Shown piece after piece: positions 52,065-61,589 of a stretch of 64,000 bases of DNA; position 1 is the first letter of the stretch; each line of letters begins with the position of its first letter. Where the stretch lies: contig CABIXK010000001.1 of the NCBI GenBank assembly GCA_902362705.1, positions 106,680-170,679 of the forward strand, written 5' to 3'. A program made the position numbers and the translations under genes. The stretch comes from Rikenellaceae bacterium. Its GTDB lineage: Bacteria; Bacteroidota; Bacteroidia; Bacteroidales; Rikenellaceae. The notes under the pieces are model-generated. The model was not told the DNA's origin, made no database searches, and saw only the letters and a list, made by a program, of their open reading frames with translations.

Positions 52065-52256
52065 TTACACCCGGTTGCCGTCGGGGTCGCCGACGACGCA
52101 CCCGAAGCAGCCGTCGCCGAAGCGGAGGGAGCGGGATGCTAACCCCTTCGCCGCATTGACGTGTTTCGCACCGCGTGCGGCGCCGAAATAGTCGGCGTAG
52201 AAGGCGCGGTGCTCCTCGAGATGCTCGGCCCGGAGCGCGAAGTGGTGCAGACACAT
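52065..52256 (-). pseudogene. Internally deleted VOC/glyoxalase-like protein
   Basis: 63 residues from MCLHHFALRAEHLEEHRAFY at 52256. The first 48 residues match the opening half of a vicinal-oxygen-chelate module (HHFALRAEHLEEHRAFYADY and SRSLRFGDGC); the next 15 (CVVGDPDGNRV) look like the very end of such proteins. The middle of a normal 125-residue VOC protein is missing. It sits between ribBA and fmt in the operon. It is likely a remnant, though a tiny functional domain cannot be excluded. Confidence 0.55.
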
Positions 52257-52267
52257 GGTGCGCTGCC

Positions 52268-53497
52268 CTACTCTTTTTCCAGCCCCAGCGTGTGGTGCAT
52301 GCGCTCCTCCTTGGTGCGCAGGTAGCGCAGGTTGTGGGCGTTGGGGGCGATGACGACCGGTACGATCTCGTCGATGCGGATGCCGTAGCCCTCCAGTCCG
52401 GCGCGCTTCTGCGGGTTGTTGGTCATCAGGCGCATGTGCTTGATGCCCAGCTCGCGGATGATGCTCGCGCCGACGCCGTAGTCGCGCTCGTCGGCCCGGA
52501 AGCCCAGTTGCAGGTTGGCGTCGACCGTGTCGAGCCCCTCGTCCTGGAGCTTGTAGGCGTGGATCTTGTTGCACAGACCGATGCCGCGCCCCTCCTGCTG
52601 GAGGTAGACGATGGCTCCCTTGCCGGCCTGCTGCACCATGCGCATGGCCTCGTGGAGCTGGTCGCCGCAGTCGCAGCGGCACGAGCCGAAGATGTCGCCC
52701 GTGGCGCACGACGAGTGGACGCGCACCAGCACCGGCTCCTCGTCGCTCCACTCGCCCAGCGTGAGGGCCACGTGCTCCAGTCCGTTGCTCTTCTGACGGA
52801 AGGGGGTGATGCGGAAGTCGCCCCAGGCGGTGGGCAGGTCGACGGTGACGCCCCGCTCGACGATCGACTCCTCGCGCAGGCGGTAGGCGATCAGCGAGGC
52901 GATGGAGATGATCTTCAGGTCGAATTTCCGGGCCTTCTCGATGAGCTGGGGCATGCGCGCCATGGTGCCGTCCTCGTTCATGATCTCGATCAGGGCGCCG
53001 GCGGGCTGAAGTCCGGCCAGGCGCGCCAGGTCGACGGCCGCCTCGGTGTGGCCCGGGCGGCGCAGCACGCCCTTCTGGCGGGCGCGCAGGGGGTTGATGT
53101 GACCCGGGCGGCCCAGGTCGGCGGGGCGCGTGGCGGGGTCGGCCAGCGCGCGGATCGTGGCCGCGCGGTCGTGGATCGAGACGCCCGTGGTGCACCCCTC
53201 GCCCAGCAGATCGACCGTGACGGTGAAAGGGGTGCCCAGCAGCGAGGTGTTGTTGGGCTCCATCATGTTGAGTTCGAGCTCGGCGCAACGCTCCTCCGAA
53301 AGCGGTGCGCAGAGCACGCCGCGGCCCTCCTTGAGCATGAAGTTGACGATCTCGGGGGTGATCTTCTCGGCGGCGACGATGAAGTCGCCCTCGTTCTCGC
53401 GGTCTTCGTCGTCGACGACGATCACCACCTTGCCGTTGCGGAAGTCCTCGAGGACCTCCTCCACGCTGTTCAGTACCGTGTTGTTATTTTTTTCCAT
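52268..53497 (-). CDS. ribBA: Bifunctional 3,4-DHBP synthase / GTP cyclohydrolase II
   Basis: 409 residues. The N-terminal half (RibB) has [17 protein letters not shown] and [14 protein letters not shown]; the C-terminal half (RibA) has [21 protein letters not shown] with the zinc cysteines. It makes both riboflavin precursors. It overlaps the LptF/G gene by 14 bases at its start and is followed 11 bases later by the VOC remnant. Confidence 0.95.
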   Translation of the reverse strand: MEKNNNTVLNSVEEVLEDFRNGKVVIVVDDEDRENEGDFIVAAEKITPEIVNFMLKEGRGVLCAPLSEERCAELELNMMEPNNTSLLGTPFTVTVDLLGEGCTTGVSIHDRAATIRALADPATRPADLGRPGHINPLRARQKGVLRRPGHTEAAVDLARLAGLQPAGALIEIMNEDGTMARMPQLIEKARKFDLKIISIASLIAYRLREESIVERGVTVDLPTAWGDFRITPFRQKSNGLEHVALTLGEWSDEEPVLVRVHSSCATGDIFGSCRCDCGDQLHEAMRMVQQAGKGAIVYLQQEGRGIGLCNKIHAYKLQDEGLDTVDANLQLGFRADERDYGVGASIIRELGIKHMRLMTNNPQKRAGLEGYGIRIDEIVPVVIAPNAHNLRYLRTKEERMHHTLGLEKE

Positions 53498-54971
53498 GAC
53501 GTTTGGATTTGATTGCGTTAGCGAGGGGCCCGACCAGCCGCCCGATGCGCTCGCCCAGGGCCTTGATCCGCCCGGCGTACCAGTCGGTGTCGAGCAGCGA
53601 CGAGTCGTTGGTCGCCTTCCAGGTGAGGTAGACGGCGATGGGCGTGAGGATGAACGACGAGAGCCACATGCCGTAGACGGCGTCCCACGACCCCTCCTTG
53701 GCCAGCTTCTCGCCCGTGATGCTGATCATGTAGTAGATCACGAAGAAGATGATCGACACCACCACGGGCATACCCAGGCCGCCGCGGCGGATGATCGCCC
53801 CGAGCGGCGCGCCGATCAGGAAGAAGATGACGATCGATACGGGCAGCGAGATCTTCTTGTGCCACTCGACTTTCGAGCGGTAGAGCTGGTTGAGCGCATC
53901 CTTGGCCGTCGACTCGTCGAAGCGGAACATCGTGCGCGAGTTCTTGGCCGCCGAGCGGGCCTGGCTCCAGATGCGGTTGCGGTCGCGCAGCGTGAGGCCG
54001 GCGATCGAGTCGATGGCGTCGTATTCGGCGAAGCGGCTCTTGTCGACGCGCAGGCTGTCGTGCGAGAAGAGCTGGGCGTCGCGAACGAAGATCTGCTCGC
54101 GCAGCAGCGGTTCGTAGGAGCGCGTGGTGGCCGTGTTGACGCGCTGCTCGAGCGAGTCGATGTCGCGCTGGAGCTGGGCGATGTTCTTGGTCTGGCTGTT
54201 GGAGAAGTTGTCGGCGTCGGTGCGCTCCATGGCGAATCCCTCCATGGCGATCTTCTGCCTCTGCACGTCGAAGGTGTGGTGGCGCAGCGCGCTCTTGTTG
54301 TACCAGTTGCCGTTGCGGGTCTGCTCGTAGGTCTGACCGTTGTAGAGCGTCACCTCCAGGAAGCGCTTGTCGTCCGACAGGCGGATGTAGCCCGAGTCGG
54401 CGACGATGGTGTTCATGTTGCCGTCGGTCGAGCGGTTGTCGTAGATCAGCACGTCGGTGAGCAGCTGCGTGCGGGGATCCTGGCGTCCGACGCGGATCGA
54501 CATGTCGTCGATGCCGTTGAAGAAGAGACCGTCCTGGAACTCGAGCGTCTGCTTCTGCTGGCGGATGTCGTAGAGGATGCTGTAAACCTTCTTGTTGGCG
54601 TAGGGAACCAGGTTGTTGCCGATGAAGAAGCTGCCCACGGCCACCAGGCTCACCACCGCGATCAGCGGCTTGGTGATGCGCACGAGCGACATGCCCGCCG
54701 ACTTCATGGCCAGCAGCTCGTAGTTCTCGCCCAGGTTGCCCATGGTCATGATCGCCGCGAGCAGCATCGAGAGGGGCAGACCCAGCGGGACCATGTTGGC
54801 CATGAAGTAGGTCATCAGCTCGATGATGATGCCGGCGCTCAGCCCCTTGCCCACCAGCTCGTCGATGTAGCGCCACACGATATTCATCATGAGGATGAAC
54901 ATCACGATGAAGAACGTGAGCACCATCGGGCCCAGGTAGGACTTCAGGACGAGTTTGTGGATGGTTTTCAT
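53484..54971 (-). CDS. LptF/LptG-family permease
   Basis: 495 residues. Membrane helices lie at both ends (about 14-35, 52-75, 97-120, then 385-480 for three more), enclosing a large periplasmic domain (about 130-370) that includes a coiled-coil-like stretch [21 protein letters not shown] region around 250. N-terminal [20 protein letters not shown] and [17 protein letters not shown] are family-typical. It is a subunit of the LPS-exporting ABC transporter LptBFGC. The periplasmic part is longer than that of E. coli LptF/G (about 360 residues). Confidence 0.92.
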   Translation of the reverse strand: MKTIHKLVLKSYLGPMVLTFFIVMFILMMNIVWRYIDELVGKGLSAGIIIELMTYFMANMVPLGLPLSMLLAAIMTMGNLGENYELLAMKSAGMSLVRITKPLIAVVSLVAVGSFFIGNNLVPYANKKVYSILYDIRQQKQTLEFQDGLFFNGIDDMSIRVGRQDPRTQLLTDVLIYDNRSTDGNMNTIVADSGYIRLSDDKRFLEVTLYNGQTYEQTRNGNWYNKSALRHHTFDVQRQKIAMEGFAMERTDADNFSNSQTKNIAQLQRDIDSLEQRVNTATTRSYEPLLREQIFVRDAQLFSHDSLRVDKSRFAEYDAIDSIAGLTLRDRNRIWSQARSAAKNSRTMFRFDESTAKDALNQLYRSKVEWHKKISLPVSIVIFFLIGAPLGAIIRRGGLGMPVVVSIIFFVIYYMISITGEKLAKEGSWDAVYGMWLSSFILTPIAVYLTWKATNDSSLLDTDWYAGRIKALGERIGRLVGPLANAIKSKRHGKK

Positions 54972-54987
54972 GCGTCGGTTTCCCGGA

Positions 54988-55800
54988 TTATTTCCGCAAA
55001 GGTAACAACTTTACGCAAACGAGTGCAAAAGTCAATATAAATATTATCGCCGCGCCCGGGGGCACTTCGAATCGGTAACTGACCGCCAGCCCCGCGATGT
55101 TGCCCGCCACGGCCACCGCGGGGGCGCAGAGGGCGATGGTGCGGTAGTTGCGCGAGAGCTGGTTGACGATCACCGCCGGAAGCGTGAGCAGCGAGATGAG
55201 CAGCACGATGCCCATGATGCGGATCGAAAGGACGATCGTCAGCGCCACGAGCGCCGACATGAGGTAGGAGACCGTGCGCGTGGGCACTCCGCGGCTGCGG
55301 GCGAAGTCGCGGTCGAAAGCCACGAGCATGACCGGCCGCAGCCACAGCGCTGCACCCGCGGCGAGCAGCAGCGCCAGCAGGGCGAGCGCCTCGACGTCGC
55401 CGCGCGTGACGGTGACGATGCTGCCGAAGAGGTAGGCGGCCAGGTCGCCCGAGGTGTAGCCCGGCCTCAGGCTCATGAAGAGCGCTCCCACGGCCATGCC
55501 CACCGACCAGACGATGCCGATGGCCGAATCCTCGCGGATGCGGTGGCGGCTGCCGGCCCACTCGATGCCCAGGGCCGAGGCGACGGCGAAGAGCGTGGCG
55601 CCGGCGATCGGGTCGGCGCCCATCCAGAAGGCGATGCCCAGCCCGCCGAACGAGGCGTGGGTGATGCCGCCCGCCAGGAAGACCATGCGGCGGCAGACCA
55701 CGTAGGTGCCCACCAGCGCGCAGACGACGCCCGAAAGGACGCAGGCGGCGAAGGCGTTGGCCAGGTAGCCGTATTGGAACAGGTCGCTGAAGAATCCCAT
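54988..55800 (-). CDS. Metal ABC transporter permease (ZnuB/MntB family)
   Basis: 270 residues from MGFFSDLFQYGYLANAFAAC at 55800. About eight hydrophobic helices with the family motif GLVGTYVVCRRMVFLAGGITHASFGGLG near the start and VVNQLSRNYRTIALCAP later. It would be the membrane channel of a zinc or manganese importer. No ATPase or metal-binding protein gene is present in the window, so partners must lie elsewhere. It is the first gene of the minus-strand transcript, with a -7 box at 55822-55829. Confidence 0.9.
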   Translation of the reverse strand: MGFFSDLFQYGYLANAFAACVLSGVVCALVGTYVVCRRMVFLAGGITHASFGGLGIAFWMGADPIAGATLFAVASALGIEWAGSRHRIREDSAIGIVWSVGMAVGALFMSLRPGYTSGDLAAYLFGSIVTVTRGDVEALALLALLLAAGAALWLRPVMLVAFDRDFARSRGVPTRTVSYLMSALVALTIVLSIRIMGIVLLISLLTLPAVIVNQLSRNYRTIALCAPAVAVAGNIAGLAVSYRFEVPPGAAIIFILTFALVCVKLLPLRK

Positions 55801-55821
55801 GCTCGGAAGAGAAGATGCGCG

Positions 55822-55829
55822 CAAATTTA
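55822..55829 (-). promoter_or_regulatory. znuB-like gene -7 box
   Basis: TAAATTTG on the minus strand fits TAnnTTTG, 21 bases upstream of the ATG. A TTG at 19-20 bases is not evident. Confidence 0.45.
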
Positions 55830-55903
55830 CGCTTTTTTCCCGGAAAGCCGCGGCCTTTCGTGCGAATATTCGTAATTTCGCGCCCGACAAAATCCCCCGA
55901 AAG

Positions 55904-57214
55904 ATGCAACCTCGCAGAGTCAGTTTCCATACGTTGGGCTGCAAGCTCAACTTCTCCGAGTCGTCGACCCTCGCCCGCGAATTCGAGCGCGGCGGCTTCG
56001 TGCGCGTGGCCCCTGCGGCCGAGGCGGACATTTGCGTCGTCAACAGCTGCTCCGTGACCGAGCACGCCGACAAGAAGTGCCGCAACCTCATCCGCAAGCT
56101 CCACCGCCGCAACCCGCAGGCGATCATCGCCGTGACGGGGTGCTACGCCCAGCTCCGGCCGCACGAGATCGCCCGCATCGAAGGCGTCGATCTGGTGTTA
56201 AGTAACAACGACAAGGGCGAGCTCTACCGGCGCGTCGCGGAGCTTACGGAGCGGGGCCGCGCGCAGGTCTACAGCTGCGAAACGGAGGAGCTCACGCGCT
56301 TCTTCGCCGCCTTCTCGAGCGGCGACCGCACGCGCGCTTTCCTCAAGGTGCAGGACGGCTGCGACTACTGCTGCGCCTACTGCACGATCCACTATGCGCG
56401 GGGCGGGAGCCGCAACCAGCCCATCGCCGAGATCGTGGAGGAGGCGCGCCAGATCGCCGCGGCCGGGCAGCGCGAGATCGTGCTGACGGGGGTCAACACG
56501 GGCGACTTCGGCCGCACGACGGGCGAGCGCTTCATCGACCTGCTTCGGGCGCTGGACCGGGTGGAGGGTATCGACCGCTACCGTATCTCGTCGATCGAGC
56601 CCAACCTGCTCACCGACGAGATCATCGCTTTCTGCGCCGCGTCGCGCAAGTTCCAGCACCACTTCCACATCCCGCTGCAGAGCGGCTCGAACAGGATTCT
56701 GGGCCTGATGCGCCGCCGCTATACGGCCGAGCGCTTCGCCGCGCGCGTCGAGGCCGTGCGGCGGGCGATGCCCGATGCGTTCATCGGCATCGACGTGATC
56801 GTGGGCTTCCCGGGCGAGGGCGAGGCGGAGTTCGGCGAGACCTATGCCCTGCTGAAGCGGCTGGCGCCCGCCTTCCTGCACGTTTTCCCATTCTCGGAGC
56901 GTCCCGGCACGCCCGCCGTGGAGCTGCCCGGCAAGGTGCAGCCGTCGGTGGCCACGCGTCGCGTGGCGGAGCTCGAGGCGCTCTGCGAGCGGCTGCACGG
57001 CGCCTTCTGCGCGGCCGGCACGGGGACCGAAGCCGAGGTGCTCTTCGAGAGCACGCGCCGCGCGGGGATGATGTTCGGGTTCACGGGCAACTACCGCCGC
57101 GTGAAGGCCCCCTACGACGCTGCGCGGGTCAACACGATCTGCCGCGTCAGACTGGGGGCGATGGATGCGGCCCACGACCTGGAGGGCGAAATTGTCGGCC
57201 CCGAGGCGGAATAA
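55904..57214 (+). CDS. mtaB: tRNA t6A37 methylthiotransferase
   Basis: 436 residues. The start is at MQPRRVSFHTLGCKLNFSES (55904); longer frames upstream have no conserved residues. The N-terminal UPF0004 domain uses CKLNFSES and NSCSVTEHADKKC cysteines; the radical-SAM cluster is CDYCCAYCTIHYARG (CxxxCxxC). The C-terminal TRAM-like part is short. It adds a methylthio group to t6A at position 37 of tRNAs. MtaB-type order of cysteines distinguishes it from MiaB and RimO, though not with certainty. Confidence 0.9.
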   Translation: MQPRRVSFHTLGCKLNFSESSTLAREFERGGFVRVAPAAEADICVVNSCSVTEHADKKCRNLIRKLHRRNPQAIIAVTGCYAQLRPHEIARIEGVDLVLSNNDKGELYRRVAELTERGRAQVYSCETEELTRFFAAFSSGDRTRAFLKVQDGCDYCCAYCTIHYARGGSRNQPIAEIVEEARQIAAAGQREIVLTGVNTGDFGRTTGERFIDLLRALDRVEGIDRYRISSIEPNLLTDEIIAFCAASRKFQHHFHIPLQSGSNRILGLMRRRYTAERFAARVEAVRRAMPDAFIGIDVIVGFPGEGEAEFGETYALLKRLAPAFLHVFPFSERPGTPAVELPGKVQPSVATRRVAELEALCERLHGAFCAAGTGTEAEVLFESTRRAGMMFGFTGNYRRVKAPYDAARVNTICRVRLGAMDAAHDLEGEIVGPEAE

Positions 57215-57229
57215 TCGGGATATAAATCG

Positions 57230-57237
57230 TATATTTG
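57230..57237 (+). promoter_or_regulatory. -7 box for the 57264 gene
   Basis: A perfect TATATTTG at 57230-57237, with the ATG 26 bases on. The upstream TTG element is not clear. Confidence 0.55.
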
Positions 57238-57263
57238 CAGGAAATACTTTTCAGAACGGAAAT

Positions 57264-58061
57264 ATGACGGGTATGCGCAAACGGGTGACGATCGGCTTTC
57301 TGAGCATCGTCTGCCTGCTCTTCTTTTCGGGCATGGTGTCGTTCGTCGAGTTGGGCCAACTGAGCCGCGACACGGACGAGATTCTCCGGGCCAACGAACG
57401 CAACATCGCGTTGGCCAAGGAGATGCTCGACGCTGCGCACGAGCAGAACGTGGCGCTGGTGCGCCTCTCGGTCTTCGGCGACCGCTCCTACGACAGCCTC
57501 TGCCGTGCGAGCATGTCGCGTCTGGAGCAGACGCTGCTCGTGGCCCAGAACGAGGCGCTCGAGAAGTCGTTTCTCGACTCGCTGGCCTTCGCCACCACTG
57601 AGCTGCGGATCGTCACCGACGCCTATCTGGCAGGCCTGGCCGCCGAAGGGCCCGCCGGTGCCGACAGCGCCGCCGCGGTGCGCCCCGACTCGCTGGGCGG
57701 CGTGTGGTACAGCCGCGAATACGAGGCGCTCTACTCGCGCCTGACCTCTGCCGTGAAGAGCTACATGACCTCGACGCAGAGTTCGCTGGCGCCCCGCACC
57801 GAGCAGATGAAGAAGAACGCCTACAGGGCGGTGATGCCTGTGCTGATCTCGCTGGCGGTGATGATCGCCACGGTGCTCATGCTCTTCTACTTCATGTCGA
57901 TCTACTGCGTCACGCCCGTGGTGAAGATGAACAAGGCGCTGGGCGACTACCTCGCCTTCCGCATCCCTTTCAACGTGAAGGCCGACTGCAAGGACGAGGT
58001 GCTGGAGCTGCGCGAGAAGATCGCCGAGCTGATCAACCTTTCGAAACAGAACAAAGCCTGA
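57264..58061 (+). CDS. Two-TM sensor-like protein (4HB-MCP-like)
   Basis: 265 residues. An N-terminal membrane helix (about 8-27), a periplasmic helical region of about 160 residues rich in E and R, and a second membrane helix (about 205-225) followed by a HAMP-like linker (CVTPVVKMNKALGDYLAF...) and a short tail. There is no kinase, cyclase or methyl-accepting output domain. It resembles the sensory part of a four-helix-bundle chemoreceptor. It stands 16 bases before trkH and may sense the same signal, but this is inference. Confidence 0.75.
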   Translation: MTGMRKRVTIGFLSIVCLLFFSGMVSFVELGQLSRDTDEILRANERNIALAKEMLDAAHEQNVALVRLSVFGDRSYDSLCRASMSRLEQTLLVAQNEALEKSFLDSLAFATTELRIVTDAYLAGLAAEGPAGADSAAAVRPDSLGGVWYSREYEALYSRLTSAVKSYMTSTQSSLAPRTEQMKKNAYRAVMPVLISLAVMIATVLMLFYFMSIYCVTPVVKMNKALGDYLAFRIPFNVKADCKDEVLELREKIAELINLSKQNKA

Positions 58062-58077
58062 TAACCCCCGGCCGAAG

Positions 58078-59523
58078 ATGAGACTGGATGTCGTGTTGCG
58101 AAATATCGGCGGCGTGATGCTCTTCATCGCCTCGTTCATGCTGCTCTCGGCGGGAATCTCCTACCGCAGCGGTATGGACTCGGCCTTCTCGCCCCTGCTG
58201 CTCTCGGCGCTGCTCACGGCGCTGCTGGGGGCCTACCCCCTCATCTTCGTCGAGAAGCAGTCGCAGATCACCAACAAGGAGGGTTTCTGCATCGTTGTGG
58301 GATCGTGGATGATCGCCTGTGTGGTGGGGATGTTCCCCTACCTGATCTGGGGCGGCGAGTTTTCGCTCGTCAACGCCTGGTTCGAGAGCGTCTCGGGCTT
58401 CACGACCACCGGGGCGACGATCCTCAGCGACGTCGAGCAGCTGCCGCGCGGGTTGCAGTTCTGGCGCATGGCCTCGACCTGGATCGGCGGCATGGGCGTG
58501 GTGATGTTCGCCCTGCTGATCCTCCCCTCGATGGGACGCAACAAGATGACGCTGACCAACGTCGAGCTCTCGTCGCTGGCCAAGGACAACTACCGCTACC
58601 GCACGCAGATCATCGTGCGCATCCTGCTGGTGGTCTACGTGGGTCTGACCGCCGTGGCCACGCTGTCGCTGCGTGCGGCGGGCATGACGTGGTTCGACGC
58701 GCTGTGCCACGCCATGTCGGCCTCGGCCACGAGCGGCTTCTCGACCCGCACGGCCAGCATCGCCTACTACAACAGCCCGGTCATCGACTCGATCCTGATC
58801 GGGGTGATGACGCTGGCGGGCGTCCACTTCGGCCTGATTTATGCCACGGTGACGGGCAAGCGCAACAACGTCTTCCGCTCGGAGGTGGCGCGCACCTACT
58901 TCGCCATGCTCGTCGCGGGCGGCGTGGCGATCGCCGTCAGTCTTTTCGCCGCAGGGCTCTACCCCGCCTTTTCGACCTCGTTTCGCTATGCGCTCTTCCA
59001 GTTCGTGTCGGTGGTGTCGACGACGGGGTTCGCCACGGCCGACACCAATCTGTGGACCCCCTTCGCGGCGATGGTGCTGCTCTTCGGGTCGATGGTCTGC
59101 GCCTGCGCCGGCTCGACGGCCGGCGGCATGAAGGTCGACCGTCTGGTGCTGGCGGCCAAGATGATGCGCCTGCGCGTGAAGCAGCAGCAGCATCCCAATG
59201 CCGTGCTGCGCATCCGCCTCAACGGCGCCGTGCAGGAGAGCGAGGTGCTCCACGCCGTGATGATCTTCGTGGTGGCCTACATGGGCATCCTGCTGGCGGG
59301 CACGCTGCTGGGGACGATGGCCGGGCTCGACCTGACCACCTCGTTTTCGGGTGCCGTGGCCTGCCTGGGCAACGTGGGCCCGGGCTTCGGCGCCGTGGGG
59401 TCGATGAACAACTACGGCGCGATGCCCGGCTTCATGAAGGTCGTCGACTCGCTGCTCATGCTGCTGGGGCGTCTCGAACTGTTCGGATTGATTCAACTTT
59501 TCTTCATCAAATGGTGGAAGTGA
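58078..59523 (+). CDS. trkH: TrkH-family potassium uptake protein
   Basis: 481 residues with about ten hydrophobic helices. The selectivity-filter-like P-loops are SGFTTTGATIL, ASATSGFSTRT, STTGFATADTNL and GNVGPGFGAVG, in the fourfold-repeat layout of Trk/Ktr/HKT channels. It imports K+ across the inner membrane with a TrkA-type regulator, which is not in the window. It overlaps the next gene by 13 bases. Confidence 0.93.
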   Translation: MRLDVVLRNIGGVMLFIASFMLLSAGISYRSGMDSAFSPLLLSALLTALLGAYPLIFVEKQSQITNKEGFCIVVGSWMIACVVGMFPYLIWGGEFSLVNAWFESVSGFTTTGATILSDVEQLPRGLQFWRMASTWIGGMGVVMFALLILPSMGRNKMTLTNVELSSLAKDNYRYRTQIIVRILLVVYVGLTAVATLSLRAAGMTWFDALCHAMSASATSGFSTRTASIAYYNSPVIDSILIGVMTLAGVHFGLIYATVTGKRNNVFRSEVARTYFAMLVAGGVAIAVSLFAAGLYPAFSTSFRYALFQFVSVVSTTGFATADTNLWTPFAAMVLLFGSMVCACAGSTAGGMKVDRLVLAAKMMRLRVKQQQHPNAVLRIRLNGAVQESEVLHAVMIFVVAYMGILLAGTLLGTMAGLDLTTSFSGAVACLGNVGPGFGAVGSMNNYGAMPGFMKVVDSLLMLLGRLELFGLIQLFFIKWWK

Positions 59524-61064
59524 TACGATACAAGGCAAAGATTCTGGGCGCGGGGCTCGCCGTGTGGTGCGCCCTGGCGGCCGTGGGCCCGCTCCGGGCG
59601 CAGCAGCCCGAGGCCCGTATCGCCGGGCTGGAGCGCAACGAGGAGTACATGCGTCTGCTCGGCGAGGACCTGCGGTTGCAGCAGCGCGAGGATTCGACCG
59701 TGCGGGCCGTGGCCGAGGTGCGGCGCCGCCTGCGGGAGAACCCCGCCGAGCAGCAGCTCCATGCGGCGCAGATCCTCGAACTGGAGAACCGCATCTTCGA
59801 GATCCGCAACGCCAAGGGGCGGCTGATCGACCGCATCAACGCCATCGAGCAGGAGTGGGTGCTCTCCAATCTCAACGGGTCGACCCCGGGGCGTGGGGAG
59901 GCGACGGCGACGGTTGCCGTGCCTGATTCGCTCAAGCGGCGCAACCTGGTCTTCAACGGCTGCTTCCGCGATGCGCTCGGGGTCGATGATTATGCCGCGC
60001 TGCTCTCCGCGCAGCGGCGCGAGCTGGAGGCGGTCGACTACGTGAACCGCTTGCTGGCCAACTACGCGGCGCAGGGCGAGCTGGCCGGGGCCTACGCCGC
60101 GGCCGCGACCGAGGAGGAGGCCGTGGAGATCCACGAGCGCTTCGTAGCGCTCGGGGGGCTCAACGACGCCCTCGCCGATTCGCTCTCCGCGACGTGGAAC
60201 TACATCTTCGACAACAAGAGCTACGCCTACGGCCTGGTGATGGAGAAAGCGGGCTGCGAGGAGGTGCTCGCGCGCCAGGAGGAGCGGCTGGCCGAGGCGG
60301 CGCGCGAACTCTCGGCGCTGCACGGCGAGGTGGCTTCGGAGGTGCTGACCGACTACCTGCTGCGCAAGCGCGCCTCGGTGGACTTCGAGGCGACGGTGGC
60401 CGGCGCGCTGACGCTCGACGCCGCGCGCGATTCGCTCGAGGGCGTCGCGGCGCAGCTGGCGGCGATCGACCATCGCCTGCCGCCCGTGCGGATCGTCGAG
60501 CGGTCGTTCATCGTCTACGACAGCCTCGCCTTCTCGCCCGCGCCCCGCTATACCTATCAGAATCCGATTCCCGAGTGCCGCGTCTACTCGGTGGGCACGA
60601 TCTATCGTCTGCTGGTGGGCACCTACGCCACCAAGCGCGCCGCGAGCACCTTCCGCGGTGCCTACCCTCTCTGCTATCGCATCGACGACGACGGCAAGTG
60701 GTGCTACTACGCCGGGTCGTTCGCCACGCGCGACCAGGCCGAGGCGGCGCTCAAGACGGCCAAGGCGCGCGGCTTCGTGCGCCCGGAGATCGTCGTGTGG
60801 ACCGACGGCCAGATGCGCAACCTCTCGCGCGAACCCGAAGGCGGGCAGGCGTGGCGCGTGGAGATCGTCGGCGCCGAGGCGCTCTCGGACGAGGTGAAGG
60901 CGGCGATCCGCGACCGCGCCGAGGGGGCTGAACTCTCTCGCGTGGGACAGCAGCTCTTCGTCGTGGGACTGTTCGACGACCGGAGCCTGGCCGACGCTTT
61001 GGCCGACGAGCTGCGGCGGCTGGAGGGGGCGCTCGAAATAAAAGTGACGGAAATCGCGGAATAA
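59511..61064 (+). CDS. Secreted protein with C-terminal SPOR-like domain
   Basis: 517 residues. A signal peptide (MVEVIRYKAKILGAGLAVWCALAAVGPLRAQQ, split here as residues 1-32) is followed by a long helical region with coiled-coil potential (40-330) and a C-terminal SPOR-like repeat: YRLLVGTYATKRAASTF and WCYYAGSFATRDQAEAALK. SPOR domains bind denuded peptidoglycan at division sites. The ATG at 59511 lies inside trkH, so translation is coupled. Function beyond peptidoglycan binding is unknown. Confidence 0.82.
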   Translation: MVEVIRYKAKILGAGLAVWCALAAVGPLRAQQPEARIAGLERNEEYMRLLGEDLRLQQREDSTVRAVAEVRRRLRENPAEQQLHAAQILELENRIFEIRNAKGRLIDRINAIEQEWVLSNLNGSTPGRGEATATVAVPDSLKRRNLVFNGCFRDALGVDDYAALLSAQRRELEAVDYVNRLLANYAAQGELAGAYAAAATEEEAVEIHERFVALGGLNDALADSLSATWNYIFDNKSYAYGLVMEKAGCEEVLARQEERLAEAARELSALHGEVASEVLTDYLLRKRASVDFEATVAGALTLDAARDSLEGVAAQLAAIDHRLPPVRIVERSFIVYDSLAFSPAPRYTYQNPIPECRVYSVGTIYRLLVGTYATKRAASTFRGAYPLCYRIDDDGKWCYYAGSFATRDQAEAALKTAKARGFVRPEIVVWTDGQMRNLSREPEGGQAWRVEIVGAEALSDEVKAAIRDRAEGAELSRVGQQLFVVGLFDDRSLADALADELRRLEGALEIKVTEIAE

Positions 61065-61078
61065 CGCGAAAAAATTAC

Positions 61079-61086
61079 TATATTTA
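61079..61086 (+). promoter_or_regulatory. nfeD-floA -7 box
   Basis: TATATTTA, one base off TAnnTTTG, 24 bases before the ATG of nfeD. Confidence 0.4.
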
Positions 61087-61109
61087 TAGCGACATTAACC
61101 GCTTGCGAT

Positions 61110-61577
61110 ATGGAGCTCTTCTACATTATCCTGCTCATCCTGCTCGGACTGCTGTTTCTGGTGGCCGAGATCGTCTTTCTGCCCGGCATCTCGATCGGCG
61201 GATTGTTGGCCATGGCCTGCTACGGCGGCGCCATATATCTGGCTTTCGGCGATTTCGGGACGGTGGGCGGCCTGCTCGCCGTGGTCGTGGTGCTGGCCGT
61301 GTCGATCGTGGCGACCGTCGTCTCGCTGCGCGCCAAGACGTGGCAGCGCTTCTCGCTCCGGCAGCAGATCCGTTCGTCGAGCATGCCCTCGCCCCGCGAG
61401 GAGCTGCACGAGGGCGATCGCGGCACTACCCTCTCGCGCCTCTCGCCCATGGGTAAGGTCGAGATCGGCGGCCGCGTCTACGAGGCCAAGTCGACGGGCG
61501 CCTACATCGACCAGCGGCGCGCGGTCGAGGTGGTGGGCTTCGAGAACTTCAGCGTGATCGTGAAATCAATCGAATAA
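61110..61577 (+). CDS. NfeD-like membrane protein
   Basis: 155 residues. Two or three hydrophobic helices (3-20, 26-45, 52-70) and a C-terminal OB-like part with GDRGTTLSRLSPMGKVEIGGRVYEA, typical of the short NfeD form. NfeD partners flotillin-like proteins, and floA follows 12 bases downstream. Confidence 0.9.
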   Translation: MELFYIILLILLGLLFLVAEIVFLPGISIGGLLAMACYGGAIYLAFGDFGTVGGLLAVVVVLAVSIVATVVSLRAKTWQRFSLRQQIRSSSMPSPREELHEGDRGTTLSRLSPMGKVEIGGRVYEAKSTGAYIDQRRAVEVVGFENFSVIVKSIE

Positions 61578-61589
61578 AACAATAGCATT

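Noticed and set aside
58305-61064. A 919-residue frame joining trkH-overlapping sequence with the SPOR-like protein
   Set aside because: The part before 59511 reads trkH out of frame; the signal peptide marks the true start.
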